From: CAZJCK01 sp964544635
GTDB taxonomy: Bacteria; Zixibacteria; MSB-5A5; GN15; FEB-12
NCBI GenBank assembly: GCA_964544635.1
Contig: CAZJCK010000098.1
Location: forward strand, 1 to 9,962
Direction of reading: 5' to 3'
DNA length: 9,962 bases
Part shown: positions 1-4,733 of the stretch, piece after piece
How positions within the stretch are numbered: position 1 is the stretch's first letter
Layout of the letters: the number at the start of each line of letters is the position of its first letter
Notes under the pieces: generated by a model
What the model was told of the DNA's origin: nothing
Seen by the model: the letters and a program-made list of their open reading frames with translations, nothing else
Databases searched by the model: none
Made by a program: the position numbers and the translations under genes

Positions 1-1
1 C

Positions 2-469
2 TCAGAAAAGCCGCTGGGGACACACCTGAAGATGGTGCTGCGCAATTTCACACCATCGGGGGCATCATCCGGGCAGATCGCCAGGCTCGACCAATCACAT
101 CGAGATGAGTTGCAGCAGTTGTACGACCTGGCCTATCCCGGTAATTACTTCACGGCGCGCATGCTCGAAACCGGCAAGTATATCGGCTGGCTTGAAGATG
201 ATCGGATCGTGTCGGCAGCGGGGGTACACGTCTACTCGCCGCGCTACAACATGGCTGTGCTCGGCAATATCGCGACCGACCCGGACTACCGGGGCCGTGG
301 CCTGGCTGCGAAGGTAACATCGCACCTGTCACGGGAGCTGGTTGAGGAGGGGATTCGTGTTACCCTCAATGTCCATCACCAGAATGGCGCCGCCATAGGC
401 TGCTATGAGTCGCTCGGTTTTGTCACCGAGCATAAGTATGAAGAGGGGTATTTCGAGCTGAGGGGGTAG
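2..469 (+). CDS. GNAT family N-acetyltransferase, 5'-truncated by window edge
   Basis: This is the C-terminal 155 residues of a GCN5-related acetyltransferase, which moves an acetyl group from acetyl-CoA to an amine; the substrate cannot be predicted. An ATG lies at 32, but the frame stays open to the left edge with no stop, and the residues before it (SEKPLGTHLK) read as protein, so the true start lies outside the window. The acetyl-CoA pyrophosphate loop is clear in DPDYRGRGLAAKV, preceded by the beta-4 strand AVLGNIATD. The C-terminal GNAT signature NGAAIGCYESLGF is also present, and the domain is complete at its end. The layout, with a leading segment before the GNAT core, resembles two-part FR47-like acetyltransferases. 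The stop lies only 2 bp from the end of the convergent DUF1858 gene, with no terminator between. The family call is firm; the missing N-terminus is inferred from the open frame. Confidence 0.88.
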   Translation, partial: SEKPLGTHLKMVLRNFTPSGASSGQIARLDQSHRDELQQLYDLAYPGNYFTARMLETGKYIGWLEDDRIVSAAGVHVYSPRYNMAVLGNIATDPDYRGRGLAAKVTSHLSRELVEEGIRVTLNVHHQNGAAIGCYESLGFVTEHKYEEGYFELRG

Positions 470-471
470 GC

Positions 472-795
472 TCAGCGGCCGCGATTGCGACGTTCTTCTT
501 CGTCGCGCTTACGCTCACGCTCGAGGCGGCGCTCCCGCGCCGTCAACTGTGGATCGTCGGTCAAGACCGCTTCCGGGTCGAGCTGCAAATGGCGCAGGTC
601 AAACAGGATTTCCTCGACATCATAACCGTACAGCCTGGCTGCCAGCCAGAGCGGTTCAGTGTGCTGCGACGGGCAGTGATGGCAGCCGCCGAAGAAGTAC
701 TTGCGAATGACCCGTTCTGATCCGGGGACGATCTCGATGATCTGGCCGATCGTCATATCGCGCTGCAAAGTCGGTCTGTCGTGTCGCATGGTCAT
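472..795 (-). CDS. DUF1858 / hybrid-cluster-protein-associated redox disulfide domain protein
   Basis: Small cytoplasmic protein of 107 residues from the ATG at 795; a GTG one codon upstream and an ATG two codons downstream are alternatives. Residues about 9-68 match DUF1858 (prismane-associated redox disulfide domain): the opening MTIGQIIEIVPGSERVIRKY, then GGCHHCPSQHTEPLWLAA with the paired cysteines C38 and C41, then YGYDVEEILFDL. In this family the CxxC is proposed to be redox active, and members often sit near Fe-S or sulfur genes. The last 20 or so residues are an extreme Arg/Glu tail (RERRLERERKRDEEERR) that should form a charged helix and is not part of the family core. The gene begins 6 nt after the Fe-S scaffold stop codon, so the two are almost certainly cotranscribed. 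The ribosome site is weak (AGAAAG). Confidence 0.8.
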   Translation of the reverse strand: MTMRHDRPTLQRDMTIGQIIEIVPGSERVIRKYFFGGCHHCPSQHTEPLWLAARLYGYDVEEILFDLRHLQLDPEAVLTDDPQLTARERRLERERKRDEEERRNRGR

Positions 796-801
796 CACTT
801 T

Positions 802-1182
802 CTATCTATCGGTACGGGAGCGGAAATCCTCAACCGCCGCCCTGATCGCATCAGGCGCCAGGTTGGAGCAGGCCATCTTCTGTTCCGGCAGGCCGTTGAG
901 CCACTCACCCACCTGCTCCCGGGTGATGGCGATCGCTTCGTCGATAGTGCGGCCGACGACTTTCTCACTGGCCACCGAACTGCAGGCAATCGCGGCGGCA
1001 CAGCCAAACGTCTTGTGGCGTGCCTCGACAATCCGGTCACCGTCAATCCTGATGAACAGCTTCATCACATCGCCGCAGGCCGGGTTGCCGACTGACCCAA
1101 CCCCATCCGGCTGCGCCATGTCCCCGGTATTGCGGGGATTCTGAAAATGTTCCAATACGGTTTCGTTATACATGGCGCTCAT
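802..1182 (-). CDS. IscU/NifU N-terminal-type Fe-S cluster assembly scaffold
   Basis: Scaffold on which [2Fe-2S]/[4Fe-4S] clusters are built in the cytoplasm from cysteine-desulfurase sulfur before transfer to apoproteins. From the ATG at 1182 it has 126 residues, the usual single-domain length; an ATG at 1173 is also possible, and one at 1209 would add a tail the family lacks. Family landmarks: YNETVLEHFQNPRNTG near the N-terminus, GNPACGDVMKL with C36 and D38, KTFGCAAAIACSS with C61 plus an extra C67, then KMACSNLAPDAI with C105. The three ligand cysteines and the Asp are all present. The His that precedes the third Cys in IscU (H105 of E. coli) is Ala here, which makes this an IscU/NifU-like variant rather than strict IscU. 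No iscS/nifS is in the window. It is the first gene of a pair with the DUF1858 gene and is preceded by a dyad-rich region. Confidence 0.9.
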   Translation of the reverse strand: MSAMYNETVLEHFQNPRNTGDMAQPDGVGSVGNPACGDVMKLFIRIDGDRIVEARHKTFGCAAAIACSSVASEKVVGRTIDEAIAITREQVGEWLNGLPEQKMACSNLAPDAIRAAVEDFRSRTDR

Positions 1183-1188
1183 AATACC

Positions 1189-1235
1189 GGTTGACGGTGG
1201 TTTGTACAACCGTGATTAAATCAAACCCGTCAACC
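1189..1235. promoter_or_regulatory. Nested inverted repeats upstream of the Fe-S scaffold gene
   Basis: A perfect 9-bp inverted repeat, GGTTGACGG at 1189-1197 and CCGTCAACC at 1227-1235, encloses two smaller dyads: the palindrome TTGTACAA at 1202-1209 and TGATT-A-AATCA at 1213-1223. The near arm ends 6 nt before the scaffold ATG. On the minus strand, TTTAAT (1221-1216) is a good -10 match without a clear -35. The block could be an operator for a regulator of the Fe-S pair (Rrf2/IscR-like regulators are the usual candidates in other bacteria) or a leader RNA stem covering the start region, where I see no Shine-Dalgarno. Structure is seen; function is inferred. Confidence 0.4.
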
Positions 1236-1258
1236 TCTTGATTGTTCCACATTCCCGC

Positions 1259-1288
1259 TTGACCGTCAGCATCTACAGCCCATACATT
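1259..1288 (+). promoter_or_regulatory. Sigma70-like promoter for the NTF2-like lipoprotein gene
   Basis: TTGACC at 1259-1264 (5 of 6 matches to TTGACA) and TACATT at 1283-1288 (4 of 6 to TATAAT) are 18 bp apart. Transcription would start near 1295, about 24 nt before the chosen start codon. The -35 box overlaps the short dyad TGAC-C-GTCA (1260-1268), which shares the TTGAC/GTCA core with the larger repeat to its left, so the divergent units may share a regulator. Confidence 0.4.
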
Positions 1289-1318
1289 GGCGGCAATTGC
1301 AGCAATATGAGGACCGAC

Positions 1319-1906
1319 ATGAAGATCCCCCTGTTGATCATAGCTCTCTTCGCTCTGGCATTAGGCTGCTCCGAAAGCCCGCCTCTGAATGCCGAGGCCG
1401 CCTTCAAGACGTTCCAGGAAGCGCGCAACCTCCATGACCTCGAGATGATAATGCGGCACGTCGACAAGCTGGCTCGCTTTGAGTACGATCGCAGCGACTA
1501 CGTACATGGGGTGGACGAGTTCAGGCAGGTGCAGGCGTTCGACGCCGCACTCGATGTCGCCATCGAATACCGAATCCCGATGGTCGAGGCCGACACAGTT
1601 GTGGCGATCGTTACCGAAACCAATAACCTGCGTCGCGCCCTCGGCGCCGGCAGTGAGGTCTATCGGGCACGCTATATCTTCTACAAGGGTAAACTGGCAT
1701 ACCGTCACTATACCAGGCTAACATCGACGGGAAGACCGCTGGAAGAACTACTGCCGGCGTTTTTGTCCTGGGCCGAAATGAATTACCCTGATGACTACCA
1801 GCAGGTAGTCAACAACGGAGAGTTGGTGCGCAGCAGACAGTCGGCCGAGATACTTGAGGAACTGTTGTCGCAGTACCCTGATCGGGCTGACAGTCTGCAA
1901 TCGTAG
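1319..1906 (+). CDS. Putative lipoprotein, probable NTF2-like fold
   Basis: Protein of 195 residues with no family I can name. The start at 1319 is chosen because AGGA lies 5 nt upstream and because a lipoprotein signal then begins directly: a short basic start, a hydrophobic stretch (residues 4-15) and the lipobox ALGC with C17 as the lipid-modified cysteine (the -3 Ala is slightly atypical). In-frame starts at 1238 and 1307 would place the signal internally. Residues about 24-133 look like an NTF2/SnoaL-type alpha+beta domain: an N-terminal helix (AFKTFQEARNLHDLEMIMRHVD), a YVHGVDEFR turn, then strands ADTVVAIVTET and RARYIFYKGKLAYRH. A helical tail follows. It is probably anchored in the outer or inner membrane and faces the periplasm. 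Transcribed divergently from the Fe-S scaffold gene. Lipidation is well supported; the fold is inferred by eye. Confidence 0.75.
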   Translation: MKIPLLIIALFALALGCSESPPLNAEAAFKTFQEARNLHDLEMIMRHVDKLARFEYDRSDYVHGVDEFRQVQAFDAALDVAIEYRIPMVEADTVVAIVTETNNLRRALGAGSEVYRARYIFYKGKLAYRHYTRLTSTGRPLEELLPAFLSWAEMNYPDDYQQVVNNGELVRSRQSAEILEELLSQYPDRADSLQS

Positions 1907-1961
1907 ATACTCGGCTCCGGCTTGCTCCGGCATCATCGGTGCTACCACGCGCCCTCACACT

Positions 1962-1983
1962 GCCGACAACCATATTGTCCGGC
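1962..1983 (+). terminator. Weak hairpin after the lipoprotein gene
   Basis: GCCGACAA (1962-1969) pairs with TTGTCCGGC (1975-1983), leaving one bulged base and a 5-nt loop. It lies 56 nt past the lipoprotein stop codon. No T-run follows, so it is at best a weak or factor-dependent terminator or a 3'-end stabiliser. The remainder of 1907-2069 shows nothing recognisable. Confidence 0.25.
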
Positions 1984-2069
1984 CGTCCGACAAGTGCCTA
2001 AGACATTGCAAAAGCAACACTTCAGGCTATTCCGCGAACTGACTTAATCGATAGAAACATCCGCAATCT

Positions 2070-2085
2070 TGTGATTTTTGTCACA
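2070..2085. promoter_or_regulatory. CRP/FNR-family operator, perfect TGTGA-N6-TCACA
   Basis: TGTGATTTTTGTCACA is an exact match to the CRP core consensus TGTGA-N6-TCACA, and the right flank (TTT) also matches the extended E. coli site. It lies in a non-coding, AT-richer stretch 270 bp before the cytochrome start codon. A -10-like TAGATG at 2127-2132 would put the transcript start near 2139, about 61 bp from the centre of the site, which is classic class I CRP spacing. That promoter has no good -35, as expected for an activated promoter. The match is directly visible; which regulator binds, and whether it activates, is inferred. Confidence 0.55.
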
Positions 2086-2131
2086 TTTTCTCTTGACTCT
2101 GTCAGGCCAGTGTCATTTTTTACCGATAGAT

Positions 2132-2147
2132 GTTAACGATCGTTCAC
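2132..2147. promoter_or_regulatory. Operator-like dyad GTTAACGATCGTTCAC
   Basis: The core AACGATCGTT (2135-2144) is a perfect 10-bp palindrome, and two further flanking pairs extend it to 14 matching positions of 16. Short dyads of this shape are typical of TetR-family operators. It would sit at the start point of the putative CRP-dependent transcript, where a bound repressor would block initiation. No regulator gene is in the window. Confidence 0.3.
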
Positions 2148-2261
2148 TAACTTGGTGGACATTCAGGCCGGTTCAGCCCGGACGATCGACCTGATAAAGA
2201 GGAGAGAGACCGGCACGCCAATGAGCCTCCTGAACACCAAACAAAGTTGGCCACCTGTCAT

Positions 2262-2267
2262 TATAAT
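2262..2267 (+). promoter_or_regulatory. Perfect -10 hexamer upstream of the cytochrome gene
   Basis: An exact TATAAT lies at 2262-2267, about 88 bp before the cytochrome start codon. The position 17 bp upstream (AAACAA) is a poor -35 and there is no TG extension. It is an alternative to the CRP-linked promoter further upstream and would give a leader of about 80 nt. Which of the two is used cannot be told from sequence. Confidence 0.3.
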
Positions 2268-2354
2268 AGACCAGATTATCGATGCGTGTAGCGTGGTAAG
2301 CGCCACATTACCTGTGCCAAATTGCGACAACCGCTTACTGTAAGGAGAGGTATT

Positions 2355-3440
2355 ATGCAAAGGAAATTGTTATTGCTCCTCATCATCGGGTTGGTACCGC
2401 TGATCGGTTTGATCGGCTGTGATGATGAAGAAGACTGCCCGACCTGTCCCGATGCTGATACGGTTACCGTACCCAGCGTCTCAGAACTGATGGCAACATC
2501 CCAGCACTTCACCACCGCCGGCATGGAATACTTTTATGCTGAAGAGAATGGTGGCTTTGAGGGTTTGACCGGCGTACCGTATGACCAGCTGCTGTGCAAG
2601 AACTGTCATGCCGGTCCGGCCGACTGTAATGTCTGCCATGAAGTTGACAACGACGGCACGCTGCTGACGCCGGTCAATTCGTCCTGCCTGGCCTGTCACG
2701 GCCGCCAGGGTAAAGAAATAAACACCGCGACACTGGCCGATGGCAGCACGCCGGTGACTGATCCTCACGCCGCCGTTGCCTGTGCGACCTGCCACACCGC
2801 CGACGCTGTCCACGGTTCGGGTACACCGACCAATTCGATGTGGGACGACGGGTTCGGGAAGTACTGCACCGACGCCGGCTGCCATGATGGTGACCTCAGT
2901 GGCGTCAGCGCCCACTCCACCCACGCCGGTCTTATCGAGTGTTCGGCCTGTCACAGCCAGTACACCACCACCTGCTACAACTGTCACTTCGATAGCGAGC
3001 TGGAGGCCGATGTCAAGCGCGCCTACCCGGCGGCGCCGAACTGGAAGTTCCTGGTGAAACGTGACGGTTTGATTCGTCTGGGTGCGTTCATGACACTGAT
3101 CAACGACGATACCACTGGCCACTGGGTCGTGGCGCCGTTCTATTCGCACACCATCGATCCCGACCCGGGCTGCGACTGCCACAACAGTCCCATGATGGCT
3201 GAGTATAACAGTGTCGGTACGATGACGATTTCGACGTGGGATGCCGACAGCAGCAAGGTCGACTTTACCACCGGTGTCATTCCGGTCACCACCGACTGGC
3301 GCACCGCCATTCAGTCGGTGTTCGTGAATCTCGACGTACCGAACGGTTCGGTATGGTCGGAGGCGACGGTTGACACTGTCAGCAAACAGATCCTGCTTTG
3401 CGAACCGATCCCGACTGCAGAACTGCCGACGCAGTTCTAA
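2355..3440 (+). CDS. Multihaem c-type cytochrome lipoprotein
   Basis: Exported electron-transfer protein of 361 residues. The start at 2355 has a strong AAGGAG 7 nt upstream, and a lipoprotein signal follows: a hydrophobic core at residues 5-20 and the lipobox LIGC with C22. Six canonical haem c sites (CXXCH) are visible: CKNCH 81-85, CNVCH 91-95, CLACH 111-115, CATCH 143-147, CSACH 196-200 and CYNCH 207-211. A seventh, CTDAGCH (171-177), is a CX4CH site of the kind known from some cytochromes c3. PGCDCH near residue 273 is a CXCH arrangement, which is not a standard haem site. A CPTC pair at 28-31 lacks the His. Candidate distal ligands include H51, H138, H153, H187, H190, H256 and H265. The last 85 residues lack haem motifs. 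It probably sits on the outer or inner membrane facing the periplasm or outside. It appears to be a single-gene unit bounded by a terminator; I could not place it in a named family. Confidence 0.9.
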   Translation: MQRKLLLLLIIGLVPLIGLIGCDDEEDCPTCPDADTVTVPSVSELMATSQHFTTAGMEYFYAEENGGFEGLTGVPYDQLLCKNCHAGPADCNVCHEVDNDGTLLTPVNSSCLACHGRQGKEINTATLADGSTPVTDPHAAVACATCHTADAVHGSGTPTNSMWDDGFGKYCTDAGCHDGDLSGVSAHSTHAGLIECSACHSQYTTTCYNCHFDSELEADVKRAYPAAPNWKFLVKRDGLIRLGAFMTLINDDTTGHWVVAPFYSHTIDPDPGCDCHNSPMMAEYNSVGTMTISTWDADSSKVDFTTGVIPVTTDWRTAIQSVFVNLDVPNGSVWSEATVDTVSKQILLCEPIPTAELPTQF

Positions 3441-3469
3441 ACTGCACTCTCATTGAGTTCTCCTTGGAT

Positions 3470-3498
3470 ACAGGGAAGGCCGCAACGGCCTTCCCTGT
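3470..3498 (+). terminator. Terminator hairpin after the cytochrome gene
   Basis: ACAGGGAAGGCC (3470-3481) pairs perfectly with GGCCTTCCCTGT (3487-3498) around a 5-nt loop whose outer bases can also pair. It begins 30 nt after the cytochrome stop. The downstream tract (TGTCGTATT) is only moderately T-rich, so termination may be incomplete, but the position and the stem strength fit the role. Confidence 0.7.
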
Positions 3499-3586
3499 TG
3501 TCGTATTACTCCGAAGCGCAGGATTTATGCCGCTGAAGTTGACGATTCGAGCGGACGGCTGTTCACGACAGTTGTCCGACAGGCAC

Positions 3587-3620
3587 AAAAAAACGGCGCT
3601 GTCAGTACAACAGCGCCGTT
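3587..3620 (-). terminator. Intrinsic terminator of the minus-strand secreted-protein gene
   Basis: Read on the minus strand, an 11-bp GC-rich stem (3620-3610 with 3602-3592, AACGGCGCTGT against ACAGCGCCGTT) with a 7-nt loop runs straight into seven Ts (3593-3587). This is a textbook Rho-independent terminator, 34 nt past the stop codon of the gene on its right. On the plus strand the A-run precedes the hairpin, so it is not a plus-strand terminator. Confidence 0.88.
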
Positions 3621-3653
3621 GGGTGTGAGTAACCGCGAAATGCGGAGATGCTT

Positions 3654-4307
3654 TTACTTCTGGTTGTTCTCGGCCTTACTCTCGCCTGCTTCGGCATTGG
3701 CTTCGGCCTCGGCAGCCATTGCCGCCGGCGCCGGCTTACCGTGCTTGTGGTAATACGCTCGCTGGTTGATCTCGACAAACGTCTCACCGTCGGTGCGCCA
3801 GTTGATCACCTCTGTATAGTCGACATCGAACCGCTCATGCATCATGTGCAGGTTGATCAGGTTGATCATTTCGGTGTCGGTCAGGGCGATACGTATCCAC
3901 CGGTCGCGATCGGCCTGGAACTTGGCAAGCAAGTTGGCATACGGCGGCTTGGTTACCCCGGTCTTCACCGGCAGGTAGAAGTGTTCCGCTTTCAAATGCA
4001 GTCGGATGGCAATCTCCCAGAACGCCTTCCCCTCGAGGCGCAGGTCGACGACTACCTGCGGATTAACGTCGGCCTTGTTCGCGATATAGTAGATTGGCGG
4101 CAGTGCGTCGGCCGGGATATGGTAATCTTTGTTAAGGCGCACCAGTTTCTTTTCATCGACACCAAACTGTTTGGAGACAGTGGTCAGGTAATCCTGCAAA
4201 CGTCCATCCTCGATCGACGTTTCGCTCTTGTTGTCGGCCGCGTAGATCGGCATCGCCAACAGGCAGAGCAGGACAACAACAGTGAGAGCAGTGATATGCG
4301 TACGCAT
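3654..4307 (-). CDS. Secreted protein with duplicated helical module, unknown function
   Basis: Periplasmic or exported protein of 217 residues. An N-terminal signal peptide (hydrophobic residues 7-18, probable cleavage after IYA near 23) is followed by an all-helical body. I do not recognise a named family. Two similar modules are visible: residues about 66-103 and about 143-184, each with the pattern V-V/I-x-x-R-x-E/D-G-x-x-F-x-E-I-x-x-R (86-102 and 167-183; 8 of 17 identical or nearly so). This resembles the 'LR..G.SW.EI' motif that I recall from hypothetical exported proteins of Deltaproteobacteria and related phyla, but no function is known to me. The last 27 residues are low-complexity Ala/Glu/Lys and likely disordered. 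The ribosome site GGAAGGAG is strong but sits about 10 nt upstream. Single gene with its own terminator. Confidence 0.78.
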   Translation of the reverse strand: MRTHITALTVVVLLCLLAMPIYAADNKSETSIEDGRLQDYLTTVSKQFGVDEKKLVRLNKDYHIPADALPPIYYIANKADVNPQVVVDLRLEGKAFWEIAIRLHLKAEHFYLPVKTGVTKPPYANLLAKFQADRDRWIRIALTDTEMINLINLHMMHERFDVDYTEVINWRTDGETFVEINQRAYYHKHGKPAPAAMAAEAEANAEAGESKAENNQK

Positions 4308-4325
4308 CTCGAAATGACTCCTTCC

Positions 4326-4367
4326 GGATAGCTGATCTATCCACCTTGTGGGTACATTACTATTATC
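4326..4367 (-). promoter_or_regulatory. Promoter -10 and leader hairpin of the secreted-protein gene
   Basis: On the minus strand, GATAAT (4367-4362) matches TATAAT at 5 of 6 positions and would start a leader of about 48 nt. There is no convincing -35. Just upstream of it is the short dyad TCGGA-A-TCCGA (4366-4376). Inside the leader, GGATAG (4331-4326 region) and CTATCC (4342-4337) form a perfect 6-bp hairpin with a 5-nt loop that abuts the Shine-Dalgarno GGAAGGAG (4325-4318), so it could affect ribosome access. Confidence 0.35.
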
Positions 4368-4525
4368 GGAATCCGACCGGGGTAGCCTTTAATGGAATCT
4401 GGGAAGGCCTCTGCAGACGCAAGAAACCGGCATATATTCTTTAATAGCAAAAACTTACGGCAGCCCGCCGGTAATCGTGCCGTCGGAAACCGCTCGCAAT
4501 TTCACCTCGGCCGGACCGTCGATGA

Positions 4526-4621
4526 ACCCCGCGCGACATCATGACTGCCCTGGCAGCCGGCTACTATCCGGCCGCACGAGCGGCGCGGATCGACCCTGTC
4601 AAGGCGCTCCGCCAGGAGTAA
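4526..4621 (+). pseudogene. C-terminal remnant of an FtsX/MacB-family ABC transporter permease
   Basis: From the ATG at 4541 the frame reads MTALAAGYYPAARAARIDPV followed by KALRQE and a stop. This is the characteristic last segment of MacB/FtsX-type permeases: the end of the final membrane helix followed by the 'Y/LPA.RAA.IDP..ALR.E' tail. An in-frame stop at 4523-4525 closes it upstream, and the several hundred residues that should come before are absent. I could not find them in the other frames of 4344-4523. There is no ribosome site. It is therefore a gene fossil left by deletion or rearrangement. The match to the family tail is strong; the mechanism of loss is inferred. Confidence 0.72.
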
Positions 4622-4633
4622 TCAAAAATGGAC

Positions 4634-4662
4634 TTGATTGACTCGAACCGTCGGGCTATCTT
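4634..4662 (+). promoter_or_regulatory. Sigma70-like promoter for the exported-protein operon
   Basis: TTGATT (4634-4639) and TATCTT (4657-4662) each match the consensus at 4 of 6 positions and are exactly 17 bp apart. Transcription would begin near 4669, about 65 nt before the start codon of the FG-GAP-like gene and immediately before a stable hairpin. A TTGACT at 4638 is better as a hexamer but leaves the wrong spacing. Confidence 0.4.
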
Positions 4663-4670
4663 TGCAGTAG

Positions 4671-4702
4671 CCTGGACGGTGCACAGGAACATGCCGTCCG
4701 GG
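4671..4702 (+). other. 5'-UTR hairpin of the exported-protein operon
   Basis: CCTGGACGG (4671-4679) pairs with CCGTCCGGG (4694-4702), nine pairs including one T-G wobble, around a 14-nt loop. It falls at the very 5' end of the predicted transcript, where such stems commonly slow mRNA decay. No T-run follows, so it is not a terminator. It is not a tRNA. Confidence 0.4.
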
Positions 4703-4733
4703 AATTAATCACGTGCACGCTTCGGGGGTCTTC

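Noticed and set aside
2221..2343. Small 40-residue reading frame before the cytochrome gene.
   Set aside because: Not listed as a gene: the nearest purine-rich ribosome site is 12-16 nt away and can pair with CTCCT just inside the frame, and a perfect TATAAT lies within it. Kept only as a finding.
2152..2354. Possible c-di-GMP (GEMM) or other riboswitch in the cytochrome leader, since GEMM often precedes multihaem cytochromes.
   Set aside because: The conserved GEMM sequence blocks are not present by eye and no other known aptamer core was recognised.
2436..2450. CPTC at cytochrome residues 28-31 as another haem site.
   Set aside because: It is followed by Pro rather than His, so it cannot be a c-type haem motif; it may be a disulfide.
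2481..3182. Long minus-strand reading frame of 233 codons opposite the cytochrome gene.
   Set aside because: Mirror of the haem-rich coding strand; no ribosome site, and the plus-strand protein is unmistakable.
3648..4331. Plus-strand reading frame of 227 codons opposite the secreted-protein gene.
   Set aside because: The minus strand has a signal peptide, strong ribosome site and intrinsic terminator; the plus frame has none of these and reads over that terminator's position without a family match.
4634..4653. On the minus strand, GGTTCGAGTC looks like a tRNA T-loop.
   Set aside because: Only 3 of 5 T-stem pairs form, and no anticodon arm, D arm or acceptor partner is found upstream on that strand.
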